Shown piece by piece: positions 54,601-64,000 of a DNA stretch of 64,000 bases. Numbering within the stretch: the stretch's first letter is position 1; every line of letters starts with the position of its first letter. Source of the stretch: Leptobrachium leishanense (Eukaryota > Chordata > Amphibia > Anura > Megophryidae); contig CM019069.1 in the NCBI GenBank assembly GCA_009667805.1, forward strand, positions 93,283,204-93,347,203, written 5' to 3'. Below the pieces are notes generated by a model. It was not told where the DNA came from and ran no database searches. It was given only the letters and a program-made list of their open reading frames with translations. The position numbers were made by a program, and so were the translations under genes.

Positions 54601-57600
54601 AGCTTTTGCCCGCAGCTTCACTCGCGTGAATTTTGGAATGTGTTAAAAAAAGTCCATGATTTTTTTTGTGTTGTAAATAGAAACCGACAATGAGACAGAC
54701 AACATTTTTTTCATTTATTTTGTTTTTTGGCATCTGGAACATAGAAAATAAAACTATTTGAGTACTTCTTTATGAACTACATTAGTGGTTCTTCTTCCAG
54801 GTGCTAGGATCACCAGAGAGTTAGGTGTTTTTTTTATTTTTCAAGAAGATTGTGCCAAATTTCACACCTGGAACATCTTTGGTTTTTGAAATATAGGTAT
54901 ACTGATGAAAGTATTCACACCCCTTTTACTCCCCCACTCCTTAACTGAATTTTCAGAAAATGGGAAAACAGAATTTTTTTTTTTTACAAACATTGTAAAT
55001 ATCAAATGTCACAACTCTAACATCTTCAGTTTTTGAAATATAGGTATACTGATAAAAGTATTCACCCTCCTTCCCCCGAGCCCCCTGAACTGGATTTTTG
55101 GAAAATACGTGTTTTTTTATTTTTCAAAATGAATCCAAATACCAATTTTCACGTCTGAAACATCTTCTGTTTTTGAGATATGGGTATCCTGTTTAAAAGT
55201 ATTCACCCCCCCTTTTTTCACCACCTCACATGGGATTTTTGGAAAACGGTAAAATACGTGTTTCACAAAGATTGCAAGCGCCAAATTTCACACCTGTAAC
55301 ATGTTTGGTTTTTGAAATATAGGTATACTGATAAAAGTATTCAACCCCCATTTTTGCCCGCTCCCACTGGATTTTTAGAAAATGGTAAAGTACGTGTATT
55401 TTGTTTCTCAAGACAAATCTAAATAACAATTTTCATGTCTGTAACATATTCTGTTTATGAAAAATGGGTATCCTGTATATAAGTATTCACTCCCTTTTTT
55501 CGCCCCCCCTCGTTGGGATTTATGTCACACCTGTAACATCTTTGGTTTTTGAAATATAGGTATACTATATAGGTATATAAAAGTATTCAAACCCCTTTCC
55601 CTCGACCCCCCTTAACTGGGTTTTCAGAAAATGGTAAAACACATGTTTGGTTTTTTGCATGACGATTGTAAATACCAAATTTCACACCTGTAACATCTTT
55701 GGTTTTTGAAATATAAGTATACTGATAAAAGTATTCAAACCCCCCTTTTTGCCTCCCCACTGGATTTTTGGAAACTGGTAAATATGTGTTTTTTTTGTTT
55801 CTCAAGACGAATCTAAATACCAATTTTCACGTCTGTAACATCTTCTGTTTTTGAGATGTAGGTATCCTGTTTAAAATAATTCACCCCCCCTTTTTAACCC
55901 CCCCCCCCACTTGGGATCTTCAGAACATGGTTATTTTTATACAAACACGTGTTATTTTTATTTTTCAAGAAGTTTGTAAATCCCAGATTTCACACCTGGA
56001 ACATCTTTGGTTTTTGAAATATAGATATACTGTTAAAAGTATTCACACCCCTTATCACCGACCCCCCCCCCCTTAATTGGATTTTTGGAAATTGGTAAAA
56101 GAAAGACATGTTTGGTTTTTTGCACGAAGATTGTCAATACCAAATTTCACACCTGAAAAATCTTCGGTTTTTGAAATATAGGTTTCCCGTATAAAATATT
56201 CTACCCCCTTTTCTTGCCCCCACTTGGATTTTTTGAAAAACAGCAAATATGTGTTTTTTTATTTTTAAAGACTAATCTAAACACCGATTTTCACGTCTGT
56301 AACATCTTCTGTTTTTGAGCTATAGGTATCCTTTTTAAAATATTCAACCCCCTTTTTCACCCCCTTAGGGGCGGAGTTTCCAAAAATCCTTCCATAGTGG
56401 GTGCCTACTTCATAAAAACAGTGTACCTTCAAAATATATAACGTTCCTAGGTTAAACGGGTTAAGCTGGGCATTGATGAATCAGTCAGGACTTTCGCATT
56501 TATATATATGGATAGGTATCCTGTTCAAAATTATTCACCCCCCCTTTTTCACACCCCCACCTGGGATTTTTGAAAACTCCGCCCCTAAGGGGGTGAAAAA
56601 GGGGTTGAATATTTTAAACAGGATACCAATAGCTCAAAAACAGAAAATGCTACAGACGTGAAAATCGGTGAAGAACATAGTAAATACCAAATTTCACATC
56701 TGTAACATCTTTGGTTTTTGAAATATAGGTATACTGATAAAAGTATTCAGACCCCATTCCCCTGACCCCCCTTAATTGGATTTGTGGAAAACGACAAAAC
56801 ACATGTTTGGTTTTTTTCACAAACCTTGTAAATACCAAATTTCACACCAGTAACATCTTCGGTTTTTGAAATATAGGTATACTGATGGTATACTGTATTC
56901 ATCAAGTATTCAAGGAATTTACAGAAAATGGTAAAATATGTGTTTTTTTATATTTCAAGATGAATCCAAATACCAATTTTCAGGCCTGTAACATCTTCTG
57001 TTTGAGATATAGGTATCGAGTTTAAAATATTTAAAATATTCAACCCCCTGTTTTGCGCCAACTTGGATTTTTGAAAAATGGTAAAATACGTGTTTTTTTT
57101 CAAGATTAATCTAAATACCGATTATCACGTCTATAACATCTTCTGTTTTTGAGCTATAGATATCCTGTTTGAAATATTCAACCCCCTTAGGGGCAGAATT
57201 TCCAGAAATCCTTCCCTAGTGGGTGCCTACATCATAAAAAAAGTGCACCTTCAAAATCTCACGTTCCTAGGTTAAACTGCTTCAGCTGGGCATTGAGGAG
57301 TCAGTCAGTCAGGACTTTCGTGTTTATGATAAAAGTATTCTACCAACCATTGTGCCCCCCAAGGAATTTTCAGAAAATGGTAAAATACATGTATTTTTAT
57401 TTTTCAAGATGAATCTAAGTACCAATTTTCAGGCCTGTAACATCTTCTGTTTTTGGGATATAGTTATCCTATTTAAAATATTCAACCCCCTTTTTCGCCC
57501 CCCACTTAGATTTTTGAAAAACGGTAAAATACGTGGGGTGTTTTTCAAGACGAATCTAAATACCAATTTTCACGTCTGTAACGTCTTCTGTTTTTGAGAT

Positions 57601-57935
57601 ATAGGTATCATGTTTAAAATATTTTAAATATTCAACCCGCTTTTTTCCCCTCCCACTTAGATTTTTGAAAAATGGTAAAATACGTGTTTTTTTTATTCAA
57701 GAAGAATCTAAATACTGATTGTCACGTCTGTAACATCTGTTTTTGAGCTATATCAGGTATCCTGTTTAAAATATTCAACCTCCTTTTTCACCCCCTTAGG
57801 GGTGGAATTTCCAAAAATCCTTCCTTAGTGGGTGACTACGTCATAAAAACAGTGTACCTTCAAAATTTCACGTTCCTAGGTTAAACGGTTTCAGCTGGGA
57901 GTTGATGAGTCAGTCAGGACTTTTGCGTATACATA
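54600..57935 (+). repeat. Large two-type tandem array of about 140-160 bp units
   Basis: Starts at ACTAGCTTTTGCCCGCAGCT and ends at CAGTCAGGACTTTTGCG. About 20 units carry one of two variants: type A GGTTTTTGAAATATAGGTAT (then ACTGATAAAAGTATTC) and type B CTGTTTTTGAGATATAGGTA (then TCCTGTTTAAAATATTC). Between them are C-rich runs, a G/A/T-rich TTTTTGGAAAA block and a TTTCACACCTGTAACATC block. A distinct terminal module with CCCCTTAGGGGCGGAG and TCAGTCAGGACTTTCG occurs three times (about 56363-56505, 57180-57325, 57795-57933), and its CCCC block once inverted (56572-56600). No credible protein. Origin unknown; a retroelement 3' region amplified in tandem is possible. Confidence 0.85.
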
Positions 57936-57936
57936 C

Positions 57937-57970
<34 letters not shown>

Positions 57971-58560
57971 CAGCCCTCAGAGTGTGTTTGTATATATATA
58001 ATATAATAATATAATATATATATATATATATACACATACACACACCAACATGTCAGACCTCAGACCAGATTGTGCATGTGTGTGTATATACACACTAACA
58101 CTCCTTTCAGACCTCAGATAGTGTGTATATATACCCTAACACACACACACCCCTCAGAGTGTGTGTGTGTACATATACATACACACCATTTCTGACCTAA
58201 GACCTGATAGTGTGTGTGTGTGTCTATATATATATATATATACACACGCACCATTTCAGACCTCAGATCATATAGTGTGTGTGTCTCTATACATATATAC
58301 ACACACGCACCATTTCAGACCTCAGATCATATAGTGTGTGTCTCTATACATATATACACACACCAGCCCTCAGAGTGTGTGTGTGTCTGTGTGTACAGAC
58401 ACACACACACACACCTTTCAGACCTCAGACTAGATTGTGTGTTTGTGTATATATACACACACACACCAGCCCTTACTGTGTGTGTGTGTGTGTGTGTGTA
58501 AGTGTTTGTCTGTACATACACACACACACACACACACACAAACACGTTTCAGACCTCAAA
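57936..58560. repeat. CA/TG/TA compound minisatellite
   Basis: Six to eight copies of a 55-65 bp compound unit: TTTCAGACCTCAGATCATAT, then TGTGTGTGT, TCTATACATATATACACACA, and CACCA. Because TG and CA runs alternate, each unit can fold on itself. Confidence 0.88.
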
Positions 58561-58803
58561 CCAGACATGGGGCGGCTGTCAGAATGCTCTAACTGCATTC
58601 GGACAGGCCCCCGCAGCTGACCGCTTTCCAATGAGCACTGCTGGCAAAGTCTTAGAGCGGCTGCTCGTTGGGAAGCCCCAGATGCAATCTCTACTACTAG
58701 TATCGGTATCGGTGCATCCCTATTTGGCGGTGCATTTTTATACAGATGTTACAATAATAGTGATAATATACTGGTGCACATAGCTTCTCAACTACTTGAA
58801 AAG

Positions 58804-59442
58804 TACTATATGGATAGAAAGAAAGTGTGCAAGACAGGCGCCGTTATTTTTTGATTGTAGTCATTAATATTGACCCAGACCTTTGTATCTAAAGTTATGC
58901 AGCTATATTGGAGAAGGTGCAACCCACTCTCTCTAGGGGTGGCTAATAGATAAACATATGATACCATAAAAACATCCTCAAGCGCAATTCAAATTTTTTG
59001 TGAGATACGAACTTGGGGACTGATGAAGCCGACATGGTGATCAGAGAAATGCGTATACTAGATATCTGATTTCTCATTATAACATATGTTATTCCAATTT
59101 ATTTTCTGTTACTAATTTTATTTGCGTGTATTTAATAAATTTTTACCTGATTTTTTAAAACTACGTATTACGGATTTCGAGTCCTTCCTTGAAATTCCGG
59201 CATAAGGAGTTTATAACCTGATGTATGCAGAACATCTATTCTAAGGAAGCTGACCAGAAACCTCTAACGATCCAAACTGGGAAAACAAAGATTGCCTGAA
59301 AACCTTCTCAGAACGGAACCACCAACATAAAAAATATAAGTACCTTTTTTCTATTCATATGGTTGTATTTTTACATGTAAGGAATAATACACATGTTTAA
59401 AAAGATTAGAATTGCGCTTGAGGATGTTTTTATGGTATCATA
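58804..59442. mobile_element. Foldback retroelement C with hammerhead-like core
   Basis: The left arm at about 58955-58990 (ATATGATACCATAAAAACAT onward) and its inverted copy at about 59408-59442 flank a loop of about 420 bp. The right arm runs directly into TACTTGAAAAG (59443-59453). The same 11 bp occurs at 58793-58803, followed by a 151 bp single-copy tail before the left arm. Tail, arms and duplication are ordered as in element B. No open frame. Confidence 0.6.
59020..59053 (+). ncRNA. Hammerhead-like core in element C
   Basis: CTGATGA (59020-59026) is the exact canonical hammerhead core strand. A stem II candidate GCC...GGT follows, then a 6-7 nt surplus and GAAA at 59046-59049, and TGCGTAT in place of a short stem III. 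It looks like an intact first strand with an insertion on the 3' side of stem II. Whether it can still fold is uncertain. Confidence 0.45.
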
Positions 59443-59669
59443 TACTTGAAAAGAAGTCCAGCACTAAATATAAAACCTGTATTAATGTTTTTTTTTTTTT
59501 GTTTTTGTTTTTTTAGACCTGAAACAATACTTTTAAAACTTCAGGCTAAAGTATTTCTTAACTTTATATTATATCCAGCATACATAAACATTTATTACAT
59601 TTGCAGAATTACACATTTTTAAAGCATGATGTAGCAGTAAAAGCTGTTCAACCTTTTAAAAAATATATT

Positions 59670-59765
59670 ATTTATTTATTTATAAAGTATTTTACCAGGA
59701 AGGATACATTGAGATTTCTCTCGTTTTCAAGTATGTCCTGGGTTCAGCAGCATTAAATTGTTACA
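59670..59765 (-). mobile_element. Rex/L2-like LINE 3' tail fragment
   Basis: ATTTATTTATAAAGTATTTT, CCAGGAAGGATACATTGAGA and CAAGTATGTCCTGGGTTC match the tail of the fragment at 15121. The short (ATTT)n run is the tail end on the minus strand. Confidence 0.8.
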
Positions 59766-60894
59766 GTGTCATGATTGATTTAAAAAGCTTGCTACTCCCG
59801 TGGGTTTTCGATGCATGGGTTAATCAATTTCGCTATTAACTTCAGAGTAGATGATAAGATAGCTTAGTTGTTGGTGCTATAGCCACAGTGTTTTGTATGT
59901 ACAGGTAAGATCCTTGCAAGGTCACCTCAGCCTTTCATTCAACTAAGGTCAAGATAATGACTGATATTAACTTGGGTTATAATAGCAAATACAACCAAGC
60001 ACATACACTGTACTTCGAAACAAACAACAAGCTAAGCCTACATTTCCTGGTTAAAAAGGTTGTACCTATTCTAGTCACCAACCATAATTATACTTGCATC
60101 ACACTTATATCTCGTGACATTATATTTAGGTCGTGTCTAGAAAAATATGAGATTACCAGTTTTACTTCATAATGATCTGTATGTTTTCTATTTATACACT
60201 ATATACTGCAGATGAAAAACATTCTTCACAAACATTTCTGTATGCAATCTGACAAACTGTTATCTTAAAAAGAATTGAAATACTTATTTTAAATGATACA
60301 CCTGTATTGTATAAAAACCTTCATCACTGTTGAAAATGGCAATTACTTTAAAATCCGAGTACAGTGTTCATAACCATTTTTATATGACAGATAAACACAT
60401 CCAGCGAATAGCCCTCACAGCCCCGCATTATTATAATCCTCCAAGGTGGCCATATCATCCATGTTTTGATGCACACATATATTACGGCTGATTGGCATTG
60501 CATGATAAATGCCACCCGACAGCATGCAGAATCATTACAATGCATTTAATAGATCCAAAAGGAAGGCCAGGTGAGTGACAATAATTTCCCTGCTGCAGCA
60601 TATAAATAATACATGTTTCAGGGCAAGACTTATCCATGTGTCCCTTTAAACATGGTCCTAACCCTAATAATCAACCGCTTACATAATATGAATAACCCCC
60701 AGCACAAAATGTTTAAAATTAGGCAATATTAGAATTATGATATATGTGGATAAAGGATACATATAGATCATAATATAGCCAGCTGCAACAGCAGCGACAT
60801 TGCTGACCAGATCCATTGCTATGGTGTATGAGGCAAAGAGAACACCTCTGCTGCATTCCTTTCTGTGTTTTTTTTTTTTTTAGTTAGCACCAGG
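59766..60894. other. No recognised feature
   Basis: AT-rich, with short frames only. Confidence 0.4.
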
Positions 60895-62850
60895 GTTGAG
60901 TAGTAGGTACAATTTGTTATTAGCGTCCGTCCAGAAATTAGCGCAGGACTAAATGATCTGTTAGTTACAGAAGGGGGAGGAGTATGTTTGTATGTCAATT
61001 ATGATTTAAAGCCAAATAGTACACACCTGGTAAGCGAGGAGGGAAATGTAGAATCCTTATGGATAAATCTCTCTTTGGGGAACAAACAGGGAAGTCAACT
61101 ATTGGTTGGCAAATGCTATAAACCACCTAATATAGATAATGAAACCGTTGTTAGAGCAAATCAGGAAGGCTGCACATCTGGGTAGCACTTTAATTATTGG
61201 AGATTTTAATTACCCGGACATTAATTAGGATAATGGGACTAGCAATTCAGCAATGGGAATTTGGTTTCTGAACCTGTTAAATTATATCTTCAGGACACAG
61301 CTGGTAGAAGCACCAACTAGAAAGGTTACCTGTCTGGATCTGATTATAATGGTTGTATTCCCTGGTTGTAGTCCCTATATTCAAGAAAGCTTCAAAATGT
61401 ATGCCTGGGAATTATAGACCTGTGAGCCTAACATCTGTGGCTGGGAAAGTATTTGAGGGGTTACGAAGGGATAATATTCAGGAATTTATTGGGAGGTATA
61501 ATGTAATTAGCAAAAAGCAGCATGTTTTGTGAAACACAGATCATGTCAGACTAACCTAATTGCGTTCTACGAAGAAGTAAGTAGAAGTATAGATCAGGGG
61601 GTTGCAGTGGATGTGATTTACTTGGATTTTGCCAAAGCTTTTGACACAGTTCCACACAAGAGGTTACTATTGAATTTAAGAAAAATTGGTCTAGATGAAA
61701 ATACTTGTTCTTGGATAGAAAACTGTCTAAAAGGTAAAGTACAACGAGTGGTCATAAATGCTAAGTGGTGTCCTTCAGGGGTCTGTTATAGGACCAATCA
61801 TATTCAATTTATTTATAAATGACCCTGAAATAGACATCTAAAGTCATGTGTCAGTGTTTGCAGATGACACAAAACTAGGAGAAGTAATACAATGTGAGCA
61901 GGATGTTACTTTGCTGCAGAGGGATTTAGATAGATGAAATTTAATGTAGATAAATGCAAAGTTATGCACTTTGGAGTGAAGAACACACAAGCAATTTATA
62001 CCCTAAATGGTACTAAGTTAGGGAAATCAAAGCAGGAGAAGGATTTAGGAATAATCATAGACTTCCAACTAAGTAACAATACCCAATGTCAAACAGCAGC
62101 CGCCAAGGCCAGCAAGGTATTGACATTCATTAAAAGGGGAATTCACGCTCGGGATGAAAACATAATTTTTCCCCTTTATAAATCAATGGTAAGACCACAC
62201 CTTGAATATGCCGTGCAATTTTGGGTACCTGCCTTAAGAAAGGATATCACGGCCCTAGAAAAAGTGTTGAGACGGGCAACAAAATTGATAAGGGGAATGG
62301 AAGGTTTAAGTTATGAGGAAAGACTAACAAGCTTAAACCTGTTTAGTTTAGAGAAACGGTGTCTTAGAGGAAATCTGATAACTTTATATAAATATATACG
62401 GGGCCATTATAAACCATTGTCTAGAAACCTATTCATGAATAGGACTATAAACAGGACACGAGGTCACCCATATAGACTGAACGAAAGGAAATTCGGACTC
62501 AAGAACAGGAAGAGTTATTTTACAGTAAAAACAATAAAGCGGTATAATTCTCTGCCTGTTGAGGTGGTTGGGTCAGAGACTGTACAGACTTTTAAACAAT
62601 GATTGGATGGCTTCCTGCAAAAACATAATATTAAGGGTCATAATATTTAATATGTGGGTAAGCTTCTTGATCCATGGTGAAATCTGACTGCCATTCTGGG
62701 GTCAAGAAGGAATTTTTTCCCTGTGTTTTGCATATTGGCGAGCGTTTACAACTGGGTGTTTTGCCTTCTTTTGGATCAACAGCAGTAGGTGATGTGTGAA
62801 ATGCTGAACCTGATGGACGCATGGCTTTTTTCAGCCTATGTAGCTATGTA
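60895..62850 (+). mobile_element. CR1-like LINE, 5'-truncated and internally deleted
   Basis: Sister of the copy at 9751-11440: part of the endonuclease, a jump to the reverse transcriptase, then the full 3' end (CTGACTGCCATTCTGGGGTC, TCAGCCTATGTAGCTATGTA). Confidence 0.9.
60960..62602 (+). pseudogene. CR1 ORF2 remnant: endonuclease piece plus reverse transcriptase
   Basis: 60960-61185: GGGVCLYVNYDLKPNSTHLV and SLWINLSLGNKQGSQLLVGK (middle of the endonuclease). 61195-61350: a frame-shifted IIGDFNYPDIN-like stretch. The endonuclease/RT linker and the first RT blocks are deleted near 61350-61380. 61529 onward: RSCQTNLIAFYEEV and DVIYLDFAKAFDTVPHKRLL, a damaged GVPQGS region (about 61760-61790), then TTTGCAGATGACAC keeping the FADD codons. 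61934-62602: MKFNVDKCKVMHFGVKN, PHLEYAVQFWVPALRKD, NSLPVEVVGSETVQTFKQ. Several frame changes, so inactive. Confidence 0.88.
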
Positions 62851-64000
62851 TTATTAGATTTCCATGACTTGTATAGTTTTAGTGAATGGAAGCTGATCAA
62901 TTGATTTAACTACTCAGTATTGACTGTTGAAAGTGCACTCAATGCATGTTTCACCTTCTACACACTAGTTTAAGTCGCATGAATTTGGTGAATTACACAA
63001 GAGTACAATTAATGTGTGTTTTAACAGTCATTGCTGAGCTTCTCATGAGAGATTGTGAATTTTACTGTACATACAGGGAGTTAATACCAATGTAAGATGC
63101 GCTTGACATGTGTTCCACTGTTTACATGCACTGAAAACTGTGAAGGTGAAACGTATGAAGAGTGCACTTTATGTTGTTTTTAAGAGTTATTTGTTTTTTG
63201 GATATGTAAGAGTTAGGGGGAATGTGAGGGGGGAGTGATTCATGGTGGAATTACTGTTGGTGGTGCAGTGGTTGAGTAAATACAGTAGAGACCTACTCAT
63301 GACAGATTGTGATGATTACATAGAGAAAGGTGTTTGGAGGTTCTTTCAAATCCCTCCCAGTAACTAGTGCAACATTATAATGATCACAAGCAAACTTTCC
63401 TACACATATTGAATTTACAGTGCAGCAGAGTTGGATATTAATCTGATCCCTTGCTTCTAGCCAGTAACTGTACACAATAAGACATTTGCTGGAGGCATAT
63501 TCCAACCCACTTCAGTGACCTGTGTAACATTGAGAAGTAGGAAAGTTAACATATTCCCTCATATATAGAAAATATACCGGCAGCCTACCTCTTGTTCCTT
63601 TTATATACTGCAGGATATCCTCTTTGTTCATACCTAGCCAAATGTATTTACAATTAGTGGGCATACCTCTACTCTGTCTCTACTTTTGCATTTTCACTGC
63701 TTTCACGTTTATTTATTTTTAATTAAATGAATATGTATGGTATAGGAGCCCCTTTATGAATTAATAAAAGGAATTTTTCAGGTCTGTATTTTTCTTTGCA
63801 TTTTTATATAGATATTTTCATAGCATTCCTTATCCTCTTGTGTGGTTTTTGGCTTTATAATGTCTCAGAATCTGTAACACAATCCTCGCTCATGCATAAA
63901 TTTCCAGTTTCTAATCCCGAATCCAAACTTTCTCACATTTGGCAGCATAATCAAGATTTCAGGCGATTGTCTTTCTCGTATACCGTTTTTTGGAAAGCAG
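62851..64000. other. No recognised feature to window end
   Basis: AT-rich sequence with short frames. I see no coding domain, element end or tandem repeat that I can support. Confidence 0.4.

Larger units (their letters stand above)
54093..58722. mobile_element. Nonautonomous hAT element (4.6 kb) filled with tandem repeats
   Basis: The left terminus TAGGGATGCACCGATACCA and the complement of the right terminus ATCGGTATCGGTGCATCCCTA form good inverted repeats, with further GTACCGATAC and TACCGGTACT words inside. The flanks ATTGGTGG (54085-54092) and TTTGGCGG (58723-58730) agree at 6 of 8 positions, as for an aged 8 bp duplication. No transposase. The interior is a large tandem array and microsatellites. 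Confidence 0.88.

Noticed and set aside
54469..54693. Tyr/His/Thr-rich frames over CA/TA runs (also 58114-58620)
   Set aside because: Translations of microsatellites without complexity.
1..64000. CRISPR array, tRNA, rRNA, bacterial operons
   Set aside because: The tandem repeats present lack spacer structure and lie in transposons. The sequence is clearly eukaryotic by its LINEs, spliced frames and MITEs.

Overview
This window looks like non-genic DNA from a large, transposon-rich vertebrate genome, most likely an anuran amphibian. The evidence is the mixture of element types: CR1-like LINEs with tandem 3' tails, frog-type L1, several Tc1/mariner lineages, large hAT elements, PIF/Harbinger-like MITEs, and foldback repeats that resemble Penelope-like elements (PLEs). 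I found no single-copy host protein gene, tRNA, rRNA or CRISPR array. Nearly every long reading frame belongs to a transposable element, and nearly all are broken.

Layout. 1-2620: 5' part of an L1 on the minus strand. 2621-7000: mostly AT-rich sequence with nothing recognisable. 7001-8171: decayed Tc1. 8793-11756: second Tc1 with long inverted ends, split by a CR1 (9751-11440). 12326-12663: MITE with TAA duplications. 13410-16275: GC-rich repeat that took in a foldback PLE-like element (13734-15958), which itself took in a LINE tail. 17615-19080: Rex/L2-type LINE on the minus strand. 21215-22094: MITE. 22152-24159: near-perfect 1.9 kb palindrome with a 14 bp target duplication. 24377-26455: further MITEs.

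26612-40320 is a four-level nest. A Tc1 element was split by a 12 kb hAT element (26934-38990, perfect 8 bp duplication). That hAT carries its own broken transposase and took in a nearly full-length CR1 (about 27838-33152). The CR1 in turn took in a 5'-truncated L1 (29271-30230, 17 bp duplication) and a copy of its own 3' tail.

42157-44237: Tc1/CR1/Tc1 mosaic with an almost complete transposase. 44650-45110: mariner-like relic broken by an internal inversion. 45357-46143: hAT MITE. 48873-52998: DNA-transposon derivative that has no transposase but carries a spliced Myb/SANT-like gene, whose small acidic exons come from a tandem repeat of about 181 bp. 54093-58722: hAT shell filled by a large two-type tandem array and CA/TA microsatellites. 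58804-59442: third foldback element with a hammerhead-like core. 60895-62850: another CR1 fragment. The remainder is unassigned AT-rich DNA.

The most unusual material is (1) the three foldback elements sharing one architecture: target duplication, single-copy tail of about 100-150 bp, arm, arm prime, target duplication, with hammerhead-ribozyme-like motifs; and (2) the Myb/SANT-like gene whose exons and introns are units of a tandem repeat. Family names rest on motifs read by eye and on remembered family features, because no database search was possible.
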